A DNA stretch of 64,000 nucleotides from an uncultured Bacteroidales bacterium (GTDB lineage Bacteria; Bacteroidota; Bacteroidia; Bacteroidales; Muribaculaceae): positions 1 to 64,000 of the forward strand of contig CAMKGM010000006.1 in assembly GCA_946412245.1 (NCBI GenBank), in the 5' to 3' direction. Positions 24,478 through 32,692 of the stretch are shown piece by piece; position 1 is the first letter of the stretch, and each line of letters starts with the position of its first letter. The notes below the pieces were generated by a model. That model saw only the letters and a program-made list of their open reading frames with translations. It ran no database searches and was not told the origin of the DNA. The position numbers and the translations under genes were made by a program.

Positions 24478-26903
24478 TTTTCTTCATTTGTTTCATTAAG
24501 ATTATACTTAAAGATTTTATGCTTTAACGCTTTAAAAGGCCAAAGCATGTTAATTTTCTTATAAATTTTATAATTGTCTATAACAGGAAGAAGAAATCCT
24601 TTAATGTTTCTTTCTTCAACAACCCCAGGAACTTCAGCCATAACATTTCCTTCCCATCCTAAGAATGACCGACCGTTTCGATAACGATCTTTTAGACCAA
24701 GCATATGTCCAAATTCATGTGACATTGGGTTTCTTGAAGATATGTCAATAGAACGAATTTCTCCATTATTATTATGTACTACATTTGATCTTTCTGAACC
24801 AATGACTTTCATGTAATTTGTTTTTCCATCATATATCCTTTTAGGTTCTTTTTTTTGTGATGAAACATTAACATTCCAATTCAAACTATACTGATTGCCG
24901 TCTTTATCTTGGAATGTATTAATACTTCCCCAATTCTTTAAAATGTCTTTTTTGTAAATATCAGCTAATTCTTTTGTGGCTAGATCACCCCATAATACGA
25001 TATTGATGCTTATTGTTATTCTATTACCATTTATTGATACTATCGCATCTTCGCCTGTTGGGTCAATATAGCGGATGGGGTTGCTGGCACAGTAGGCGAA
25101 GGGGCTGGTGCCGGGGTAGTCCTCGCATTTGCGGTCCATAGAGTTAAAATGGGGCAACATGGGGTCGTAGTGGCGGGCTTCGAAGTCGAGCCAGTCGAGG
25201 CCGTTCTCTCGGTCGAGTTCCTTGCCGCCATACTTGTTGGGCTGCACGCCGGTTGCAGGTGCCCCTGTGATTCCGCCGTAGGGGTAGTATCCGTTGATTT
25301 CTTCAAGCGTGCCGTTCTGGCTGATGACCGCCCGCACGTTGCCCTGATAGTCGGCGATGCGGTAATGATAGCAGCTGTCAGCCCAATAGCCGTAACTGTT
25401 CTCGATGCGCTCCAGCGCGCCATTGCGGTAGATGTGGCTGCCGCAATAATCACGCGTCATCAGCGTCCGCGGCTCGAGTGGCTCGGGCGGCTCTATCAGC
25501 CCCGGAATGCCTCCGTTCAGCCCGTCGCCTCCCGTGAGAGTGCCGGCTATACCCGCCAGACCCTCCGGGCCTTCGGGGTCTGGTGCATGCAACTCGCCAC
25601 CGCCCTCATCGTCGATAATGGCATAGGGGTTCAGGATATAGTCCACATGCAGCTTGCGGCCGTCAGCGCCGTAGGTGTAGCGCACCTCGTGGCCGTCGTA
25701 GTATTCGATGCGCTGCGGCAGGTTCAGCACATTGTACGAGATGCTGTAGATGTCCTTGTTGCGGTCGCGCGTCATGTTGCCGTTCAGGTCCCAGGTGTAC
25801 TCCTCCGTCTTGTCGGCCCCGTCCCTGAAGTCCATCGCGCCCGCGTAGGTCAGTTCGGCGCACTGGTCGGTGACCTTGCGCAGCCGGTTGCCGTCGTAGG
25901 TCATCGACAGGTGGTCAATCTCGCCCGACACCCACACCGTGCTGGTCAACTTCACCGTGCGGAGCACGCCCTTGCGGGTGAGCGAGGTGATGTTGCCGTT
26001 CAGGTCATAGTCATAGGTACAGCTGTAGTCGGGCTCGTTCATCTGGACGAGGCTGCCCGACCACTCGTGATAGTCTATCGGGTCATAGGCGGCGGCCGTG
26101 AGGCGGTTCAGCCCGTCGTAACTGTAGGAATAACTCTGTCGGGTGGTGTGATTGGCAATCAGCGCGTCGAGCGACTCCCACTCCATGGCGCTGATGTTGC
26201 CGTTGAAGCAGGACGTGGCTGTGCCGAAGGTGTCCTGATAGTGGAGCCACTGCTTGAAGGGAGTGCTTGTGATGGCCGTTGGCCAGCCCCGCACATTGTA
26301 GGTATAGCTGATGGTTCCCTGCAATGATGAGCCAAGCGAATGGGTTGCCAGCTGACCGAGACTGTTATAGGTGTTCTGGCACAGCGTCACGGCAGAAGCC
26401 CCGTCGTGCCGCACGGTGGCCGTGAGCAGCCGCTCCATGTTGTCGTAGGTGTACTCGTAGATGTCGGTGTTGGTTGTGTCGGGCGTGGTGTGCACATGCA
26501 TCACCTTGAGCGGCTTGCCCGTGAAGGTGAGGTGGTAGTAGTAATGCTCATAGCCTCCCAGATGGTTCTGCTCGTGGCTCTGAACAAGGTTGCCGTGCAG
26601 GTCATAGTACATCGACCGCACCAGCAATCCGCCGTTGCCGCTGGTGTTCAGCACACGTGTTGCCGTGCCCGTGAGCATGCCCCGGGCAGATACCGCGTCA
26701 CCTGCGCCCTGATATTTATTGTCATATCCGTTCATCACCCTGTAGGCCAGAGAATCACTATGTGCCGTAAAGATACTCAAAAAATCGTAACTGTCATAAT
26801 AATTCACCTGCAAAATGTCGTTAGAAGCCGGAATGTTGCCGTCAAAAGCATAACCAGCCAGAGAGCCACTCCCCGTGAATGTGGCATGCTCTGCTGCTGC
26901 CGC
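24474..26903 (-). CDS. Rhs/YD-repeat core protein with C-terminal zincin metallopeptidase tip (C-terminal half of a split gene)
   Basis: Open frame of 809 residues continuing, in the same frame, the Rhs protein that ends at a TGA at 26904-26906. The first usable starts are a TTG at 26813 and an ATG at 26735. YD repeats fill the first two thirds (YDLHGNLVQSHEQNHLGGYEH, YTYDNMERLLTA, YDYDLNGNITSLTRKG). The RHS core follows (YYPYGGITG, KYGGKELDRENGLDWLDFEARHYDP, NPIRYIDPTGED, ending near 25049). The remaining 190 residues form a separate domain with HEFGHMLGLKD (first His codon at 24719-24717) and GNVMAE as a possible Met-turn, the layout of a metzincin-like zinc peptidase. The tip is AT-rich while the core is GC-rich. 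Probable polymorphic toxin. Confidence 0.8.
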   Translation of the reverse strand, partial: AAAAEHATFTGSGSLAGYAFDGNIPASNDILQVNYYDSYDFLSIFTAHSDSLAYRVMNGYDNKYQGAGDAVSARGMLTGTATRVLNTSGNGGLLVRSMYYDLHGNLVQSHEQNHLGGYEHYYYHLTFTGKPLKVMHVHTTPDTTNTDIYEYTYDNMERLLTATVRHDGASAVTLCQNTYNSLGQLATHSLGSSLQGTISYTYNVRGWPTAITSTPFKQWLHYQDTFGTATSCFNGNISAMEWESLDALIANHTTRQSYSYSYDGLNRLTAAAYDPIDYHEWSGSLVQMNEPDYSCTYDYDLNGNITSLTRKGVLRTVKLTSTVWVSGEIDHLSMTYDGNRLRKVTDQCAELTYAGAMDFRDGADKTEEYTWDLNGNMTRDRNKDIYSISYNVLNLPQRIEYYDGHEVRYTYGADGRKLHVDYILNPYAIIDDEGGGELHAPDPEGPEGLAGIAGTLTGGDGLNGGIPGLIEPPEPLEPRTLMTRDYCGSHIYRNGALERIENSYGYWADSCYHYRIADYQGNVRAVISQNGTLEEINGYYPYGGITGAPATGVQPNKYGGKELDRENGLDWLDFEARHYDPMLPHFNSMDRKCEDYPGTSPFAYCASNPIRYIDPTGEDAIVSINGNRITISINIVLWGDLATKELADIYKKDILKNWGSINTFQDKDGNQYSLNWNVNVSSQKKEPKRIYDGKTNYMKVIGSERSNVVHNNNGEIRSIDISSRNPMSHEFGHMLGLKDRYRNGRSFLGWEGNVMAEVPGVVEERNIKGFLLPVIDNYKIYKKINMLWPFKALKHKIFKYNLNETNEEK

Positions 26904-26906
26904 TCA
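26904..26906 (-). other. In-frame TGA splitting the Rhs reading frame
   Basis: The frames 26907-30851 and 24474-26903 are the same frame (CAA-TGA-GCG), and the protein pattern runs through without a gap. Reading through would give one protein of about 2,125 residues. A TGG-to-TGA or CGA-to-TGA change, or a sequencing error, would explain it. Confidence 0.8.
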
Positions 26907-29900
26907 TTGTGCCGGGTCGGTCAAGCTTCCTTTAGACGAGACTGCTAAGCGACCGAATTTGTCGTATAAACTTATGTGCCATAGTCCATTCTCGCGCAGA
27001 TTGCCGTCTTGCTCCAGCACAAGCCGCCCGCCATTGTCATAGTGCATGAGAACACTTGCACAGCCAGGCAGTTTCTTCTCGATGCATTCACCATAATCGT
27101 TGTATCTGTAAGCATAACAGTACTTGTCTATTGTCTCATTGCTCAGGCTCCACTGACCGTTCTGTGAAGCCAGCACCCTCGATGCTTCAGGCGGTAGTAC
27201 GTAGCGCAGTTGCCCGTAACCGTCATAGACACTATAGGTGTCGGCAAACGTATCGCCCAACATGGCTCTGGTGAGTAACGTTCGGCCCTCAAGGTCAGTG
27301 AAAGTGAGTGTGGCATGACCGTCCTCATCGGCAGACTCAGCAACCAATAGCATACCTGCAGGCATACTGCCATGATTGACGAGCGAGCCGTCGGCACCCA
27401 CACTGAACCGGGCACATGCGAGCCTTCCTGAAGATGCCGTGTTCACAAAACTGGCGGCAGTCACCCCTTTTTGCTCCCATTGAGTGCCGGGGCCGTAGAC
27501 GGCAATGACGCTGTCGGCTGGGAAAGGGAGGTAAACGCTCTTGGAATAAGGGCGTGTGTCGTTATAACTTGAGATTCCTTGCGCCATGATTTGAGAAGGC
27601 GTTATATAGTCGTTTCCCGTGACAGGCACAGGAAGCCACTTCCTGTCAGCATGGCCGAGGCTGTCATAGGTCTGCAACGTGGCCAGCGCACCGCTCTGCC
27701 AGAAATCACGAATCAGAGCAGTTTCCTCGCGTCCAATGCCGTCGAAGAACTGCATCTTGTCGATGTGAGAATTCCCCGATGCGTCGAGCATGGCACATTG
27801 TCTGATATAATTGGTTCCACCAACATCTGGTGTCATACCATGTGCAGGGATTGAAATGCTGTCGCTATAAGTTTTGTAGGCATAACTCTCTACAATACTT
27901 CCGTCGCCATCTTTGACTTTCTCAAGTCTGTAGGCGTTGTCATAAATGAAACTGGTTTTTGTACCTTTGAAGTCCCTGTTCTCAGAAAGACCTACGAGAG
28001 GCTTGTAACCATAGGTCTGCAGAAGGGCTCCAGTCAATGATGACCTTATACTCTCAGGAGCTGGAGCATGGAATAGGGCCATTTGGTTAATGACGGAGCC
28101 CAGAGCCTGCTCAATGTGAGCATAGTTGTAGCCAGCAATGGCAGCAACAGGCAGTTCCCTGCCATATCCCCAAAGAAATGACTCTATCCTGAATCCGTTA
28201 TTATGACTGATTTCCAGAATGTTTTCGCGCGTATCATATTGATATGCCGCCAGAGTGCGTTGGCTGCCGTTCCTGCGATAAATCTCGCTTGCTGGCCTGA
28301 CGCGACCACCCAGCAGGCCGTACTCCGTTATTGCCTCGCTTCTATACCCGTTCCTTGTGACGGAGGTAATTACCGGTGTCGAGATGCGATTGGCGCCCAC
28401 AAGACTGTCGAGGTACTGTTGCTGTCCCGCCGCAAGCTGAAGCCCCGTTTGGAACGGGTAACTGAAAGATTCGGTCTTGACGGTGTTACCATTTACTGTC
28501 GTTGTTTTAGAAGTGATCAGCTCAGTATTTAATGCGTATTCATAGATTTCTTCAGCCACCCTGTTGCCCGATGGAGTGAACAGAGTGTCGCAAACATTGC
28601 TAAGCAGTTCAGTGTAGAATTCTATTCGATAGTTGTGAGTTGCATAGCATTCGTTTTCAGCAAAAGGAACCGTATAGGGTTGTGTTGTTCCCTGGACGAT
28701 CTTTCCCCCACACTGAATGTCAGGACTGAATGGCTGTTCAGGTACATTTGTAGCGGCCAGCCGCTGTACCTCGAAGTCGGTCAACAACTGTGGCCCCTGG
28801 TTTAGCAAATAATGGTATGAACGTGAGTGAAGTTTGTGCCAAGAACCATTCTCATGGGAATATTGTTCGACTGCCGTGTTCACGATGCCCTTTGACGACA
28901 GGGTGCGGATTTGATATGGATGCCCTCCTCCCCAAGAGGTGCTGATGCTGTTGGCATAGCATTTTCTGTCGAACTTATACACTGTCTTGCCTCCGCCTTT
29001 GTATTCGGTCACTTCCTTGTACCAGATTGGTGTCTCGTTGATGTGCCACTTCATGTATTGAGATTCGGGATTAATCTGAGTCTCACGATAAGTGTACAGA
29101 TAGAATTGTGTTATCTCGTCATCATTTTCCGCAAATGTATGGTTATAGGCATGGCGACTGTTGATGAAGCTGTGAGGCAGAGGCATGGCCACACATTCAG
29201 CCATTCCGTCTTCACCTATGCCATATTTGTATTCCGTGATGACTGGAGCAGCATCCGCTGAGGCTTGCACAGTCATCCTTTTCACCCTGAGCCCTCCTCC
29301 AGTCACTGTCGGACCGAATATGGAGTCTTGGCATAGATTTGTCATCATCTTTCCTTTCATCTGTGAGATTCTCCAGGTGTGCGGTTCATACTCGAATGTT
29401 GCTGTGCCACCAAGCGGATAGTGAACACGAGTCAGTATGTTTGCCTGCATGTGGTCGGCATTGACATCCCTGTCGCTTTCTCCATATTCCCACATCTCTC
29501 CGTTGGCATTGAGAAGATACTTCCTTATGTTTACTTTTGGCACGCGGGAAGAGTTCTGAGTAATGCCGTTGTAGTATCCCCACCAGTCCTGAGCATAACG
29601 GCTCAGATAAGGAATGTCTACCTTGTTATAGTCAAACGAATAGGTGCCCTCGTCTGAAATCCATACGGTCTCTAGGAACTGGCGGATAGTGTTCACACTG
29701 TCATAGGTAAACTCAATGCGCTTGATTTCTGCGTTTTCGCTGTTTTTTACCAGCATGGTCTCCAGTATAGGGTACCTGTCCCCTGAGTCCCCTGTCTTGT
29801 AGCTAAAAATGATGTTGCCCGTGGGAAACTGGACACCAGTAAGATGAGCGTGAGAATTTATAGAATATATAGGTTGGTGAGGCTCGTACATTTGACTCGC

Positions 29901-30851
29901 ATCGACATATGTGTAGTATTCAGTGTTAGGTCTTCCGTTTATACTGTCATACAGCACACTTGGCACGAATTCTTTAGGACAGCTGTGGTAACTTTTATTC
30001 CAAGTGAAACTCAATACGTCACCATTGACAAGAATGATGCTGTCAAGCATCCATGCCGTGATATAGCCGGTTTCCTTGTCAGCTTCGGTTACTCCTCCGA
30101 AACGGTATCTGATTCCGCTATTATCGGTCACCGTGAAATGGGAGAAGCTGCTGTCAGTATCTATCTTCAGCCCAGAAAGGCCATCATCGACAGCTGCGAA
30201 AGTCCCGTCAGCATTCTTATGCATCAGGAAATTGTAGCTGTTGTTAATCAGGTGAAGCGTGAAAATGTCATGTTGCGAATCGACATAGTCCACGCCTTCA
30301 TATTGTGAATGGTTATTATCTATCAATAAACTTGACAGGAATAGAGAGTCATACACGAGAGTTGTATTTGCAGTGTAAGAGATTCTGCGGAATTTCTCGT
30401 CAGGCCTGTTCATAATCTGCCTTGTGAGTCTGAGGCCCGGTGTAAGTGTCCAACCGAGTCCTGTGGGATAGCTTTCGTCAAAGACCTTGATGCCCGATGT
30501 GCTGTACCGAAGGGTGAAAGGAATGGTGATGTCCCTGTATTTCAGCTCATAAAGGCTTATTGGGATATTCACAGTGCCTGTTGACAGCGATGGCTGGGAA
30601 CCCGTGTATTTCTTGAAAACCGAGGACGATGGAGATGGATATATGACATTTTCGCTGAATGTGGGCGGGTCAGTAAAATTCATTTCTTGCGAGCGGAGGA
30701 GGTTCGACTCAACACTATCCTGCTGCATGATGGTATCAGGTAGAGTTTTTCCTATATCCTGGGCATGAATGGGTATTGCTGTAAGCACCGATAGCATCAA
30801 CAGCAGAATTCTAGACATCTGTGAATTCTTGTAATAATTCGGTCTGTTCAT
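26904..30851 (-). CDS. Rhs/YD-repeat surface protein, N-terminal half of a split gene
   Basis: 1,315 residues before the TGA. The signal peptide (SRILLLMLSVLTAIPIHA; the start could also be the Met at 30818) shows Sec export. Residues about 80-150 are the usual Bacteroidetes Rhs entry domain (TGTVNIPISLYELKYRDITIPFTLRYSTSGIKVFDE and GLGWTLTPGLRLTRQ). A long beta-repeat shell with YD-like motifs follows (FIYDNAYRLEKVKDGDGS, YCYAYRYNDYGECIEKKLPGC, LYDKFGRLAV). It is meant to enclose a C-terminal tip, which here is cut off by the stop codon. If the stop is real, the two halves would have to be made separately. GC-rich, unlike its downstream partners. Confidence 0.82.
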   Translation of the reverse strand: MNRPNYYKNSQMSRILLLMLSVLTAIPIHAQDIGKTLPDTIMQQDSVESNLLRSQEMNFTDPPTFSENVIYPSPSSSVFKKYTGSQPSLSTGTVNIPISLYELKYRDITIPFTLRYSTSGIKVFDESYPTGLGWTLTPGLRLTRQIMNRPDEKFRRISYTANTTLVYDSLFLSSLLIDNNHSQYEGVDYVDSQHDIFTLHLINNSYNFLMHKNADGTFAAVDDGLSGLKIDTDSSFSHFTVTDNSGIRYRFGGVTEADKETGYITAWMLDSIILVNGDVLSFTWNKSYHSCPKEFVPSVLYDSINGRPNTEYYTYVDASQMYEPHQPIYSINSHAHLTGVQFPTGNIIFSYKTGDSGDRYPILETMLVKNSENAEIKRIEFTYDSVNTIRQFLETVWISDEGTYSFDYNKVDIPYLSRYAQDWWGYYNGITQNSSRVPKVNIRKYLLNANGEMWEYGESDRDVNADHMQANILTRVHYPLGGTATFEYEPHTWRISQMKGKMMTNLCQDSIFGPTVTGGGLRVKRMTVQASADAAPVITEYKYGIGEDGMAECVAMPLPHSFINSRHAYNHTFAENDDEITQFYLYTYRETQINPESQYMKWHINETPIWYKEVTEYKGGGKTVYKFDRKCYANSISTSWGGGHPYQIRTLSSKGIVNTAVEQYSHENGSWHKLHSRSYHYLLNQGPQLLTDFEVQRLAATNVPEQPFSPDIQCGGKIVQGTTQPYTVPFAENECYATHNYRIEFYTELLSNVCDTLFTPSGNRVAEEIYEYALNTELITSKTTTVNGNTVKTESFSYPFQTGLQLAAGQQQYLDSLVGANRISTPVITSVTRNGYRSEAITEYGLLGGRVRPASEIYRRNGSQRTLAAYQYDTRENILEISHNNGFRIESFLWGYGRELPVAAIAGYNYAHIEQALGSVINQMALFHAPAPESIRSSLTGALLQTYGYKPLVGLSENRDFKGTKTSFIYDNAYRLEKVKDGDGSIVESYAYKTYSDSISIPAHGMTPDVGGTNYIRQCAMLDASGNSHIDKMQFFDGIGREETALIRDFWQSGALATLQTYDSLGHADRKWLPVPVTGNDYITPSQIMAQGISSYNDTRPYSKSVYLPFPADSVIAVYGPGTQWEQKGVTAASFVNTASSGRLACARFSVGADGSLVNHGSMPAGMLLVAESADEDGHATLTFTDLEGRTLLTRAMLGDTFADTYSVYDGYGQLRYVLPPEASRVLASQNGQWSLSNETIDKYCYAYRYNDYGECIEKKLPGCASVLMHYDNGGRLVLEQDGNLRENGLWHISLYDKFGRLAVSSKGSLTDPAQ

Positions 30852-30897
30852 GACATTGTTTTTATTGTTTGTTTATTCATATTTTTATGCGTAGAAG

Positions 30898-31995
30898 TCA
30901 TTTCACTCTGATAAGATGGGTGGAGCGCTTACCGTTCACATTCACGCTCAGCAGGTAGTCGCCAACAGGTAGTGCTCCGCACTGAATCTGTTCGTCTTGA
31001 CGCCCTGCCGCAGCATTGTGCCGTGCAATGGAGCCATAGACTCGCCCCTGGAGGTCGGTGAGCACAGCCTCGGTCTGGGCACCCTCTCCGCTGATGTCAT
31101 AGTCAAGCGTGACGGCTGTGCCGCTGTAGGATGCCGACAAGTTCTCGAGACTACCTCCCGTGACCTCATTGCCCAAGCCCGGAAGATGACCGCCGCCGGT
31201 GCCGTACCCTTGCATGTTAGCCAGCATAAGGCGCGGACTGTTCTCAAGGGCATACTCCTGTGCATCGGGCGTGAAGATATAGGACACCTCGTGACGACGC
31301 GCCTCGTTGCCCTGCGGGTCAAGATAGACCGAACGGATGCTCTCGGCAAGGGGATAGCGGTAGTCGGAAGAGTACCACCGCCATGCGGTGACGGTCTTTG
31401 TCATCAGTGTGTCATTTTCCGATATGGGAGTCATGTCTATGTCACGGTCTATCTTCACCTTGGCTGTATATTCAGTTCTGAGGCGCATCACATCAGGTAC
31501 GGTGTCGTCGGGTAAGATAAGCGTTCCGCAACCATCTGCAACCACCTTGTATGCGCCTTGCAAGGCAAGGGCATTGTTTCCGCAATAATCACCTTTAAAA
31601 TAGAGTGGCGTGAGAATGCTGTCGCCATAGTTCATGGGAAAGCGCATGGCCATTGGCGGAATGGAGTCGCCTGCCTTGGTGGTGGCATTCTCGTAGCCCA
31701 GCCACAACAGCGAGTCTCCGCTGACGCTGTAGGTGTACTGCGTTCCGCCCTCAAAGCGCACTAGAGCGGTGTCGCCCAAGGCAAGATACGTCACGCGGTG
31801 ATGCTCGTCGTTGACGATGACCTGGCTGAAGTTCCACACGGCACTGTCGCCAGCCGCTCCCGGTTCAAGCCACTCCGTCTGCCATTTGTCGAAACAGTCT
31901 CCTCCAGCAGGCAGGTGAACAGACTTGACTACGCTTCCTTGCGCTGCAAGAGTTGCAATGCAGGTCGTTAATAGGGTGAATTGTTTTATATTCAT
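30898..31995 (-). CDS. Exported protein with T9SS C-terminal sorting domain
   Basis: 365 residues. A signal peptide (FTLLTTCIATLAAQGSVV) leads to a beta-rich region without a recognised enzyme motif. The last about 75 residues form a T9SS type A sorting domain (LDYDISGEGAQTEAVLTDLQGRV, CGALPVGDYLLSVNVNGKRSTHLIRVK). This marks the protein for export through SprA and attachment or release at the surface. It lies 46 bp upstream of the Rhs gene on the same strand, so the two may be cotranscribed and act at the same surface. Confidence 0.82.
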   Translation of the reverse strand: MNIKQFTLLTTCIATLAAQGSVVKSVHLPAGGDCFDKWQTEWLEPGAAGDSAVWNFSQVIVNDEHHRVTYLALGDTALVRFEGGTQYTYSVSGDSLLWLGYENATTKAGDSIPPMAMRFPMNYGDSILTPLYFKGDYCGNNALALQGAYKVVADGCGTLILPDDTVPDVMRLRTEYTAKVKIDRDIDMTPISENDTLMTKTVTAWRWYSSDYRYPLAESIRSVYLDPQGNEARRHEVSYIFTPDAQEYALENSPRLMLANMQGYGTGGGHLPGLGNEVTGGSLENLSASYSGTAVTLDYDISGEGAQTEAVLTDLQGRVYGSIARHNAAAGRQDEQIQCGALPVGDYLLSVNVNGKRSTHLIRVK

Positions 31996-32055
31996 GATTC
32001 AATTATTAATTTAATCTGTTATTTTTTCCATAGAGTAACGCGTGCCTGTAGGGGG

Positions 32056-32403
32056 TTAGGGGACGGTGAAAGTGCCATCGTACTGGTTGTTCCAGGAGGT
32101 GGTGATGTCGATGGTGTAGTCGCCGCTGGAAAGGGAGGACACATCGATGGTGCCGCCACCGGGTTTGGTGTCGGTAATGACAGCGTTCCACCAGTCATCA
32201 TAGATGGTCACGTAATAGGTGACGTTGGCGTAATCTACAATGGTGATTACGCCCAACTCACTGTCATAGTACACATCGGGCATGTCGGCCGGGATGCCCG
32301 TCTCGGTGTGGGGATTGTTTCCAGGTTGCAAGACAACATGATTGTCTCCTGCAAGCAGATTGAAAAACAAAGCAAAAAATAAAATAAATGTATACTTTCT
32401 CAT
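32056..32403 (-). CDS. Small secreted DUF3244-like beta protein
   Basis: About 115 residues from the Met at 32403 (RKYTFILFFALFFNLLAG signal peptide); the frame is open to 32475, but the promoter at 32427-32457 excludes that start. The mature part matches the DUF3244/T9SS-tail pattern: DSELGVITIVDYANVTYYVTIYDD, then TKPGGGTIDVSSLSSGDYTIDI and DGTFTV at the end. Such proteins are short surface or periplasmic beta-sandwiches of unknown role. It is the first gene of the minus-strand group that continues into the Rhs locus. Confidence 0.72.
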   Translation of the reverse strand: MRKYTFILFFALFFNLLAGDNHVVLQPGNNPHTETGIPADMPDVYYDSELGVITIVDYANVTYYVTIYDDWWNAVITDTKPGGGTIDVSSLSSGDYTIDITTSWNNQYDGTFTVP

Positions 32404-32426
32404 AACGAATTTATGTAAGTTTTGTG

Positions 32427-32457
32427 CAAAATTAAATCGAAACAAGAGATTATACAA
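32427..32457 (-). promoter_or_regulatory. Promoter of the accessory gene group
   Basis: On the minus strand, TTG (32457-32455), 20 bp, TAATTTTG (32434-32427), 23 bp before the ATG at 32403. It may drive the genes down to 23484. Confidence 0.6.
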
Positions 32458-32692
32458 TATGACAAACCACCACAAGAGATTGTTACTATGCTGAAAATCA
32501 ATTAATTACAAAAACAAGCTAAAAGGTGGTGTAAATAAGTTCATTTAGCTAATTCTTAATATGTTATGAATGAAATTAAGGGATAGATTTAAAGATTAAT
32601 CAAAATAAATACCTCAAAAACATACTTTTTTGCCCCAAAATAAGTGTTGCAAAAGACAGTTATTCAGCCTTTTATTGGTGGTGTATCAAAAC

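Noticed and set aside
25149-26327. 392-codon plus-strand frame inside the Rhs gene
   Set aside because: Antisense shadow of GC-rich coding DNA; V/A/R-biased with no domain, while the minus strand has clear YD repeats.
26904-26906. Selenocysteine or reassigned TGA
   Set aside because: Other genes in the window end normally with TGA, no SECIS-like hairpin is visible after it, and there is no selenoprotein family match.
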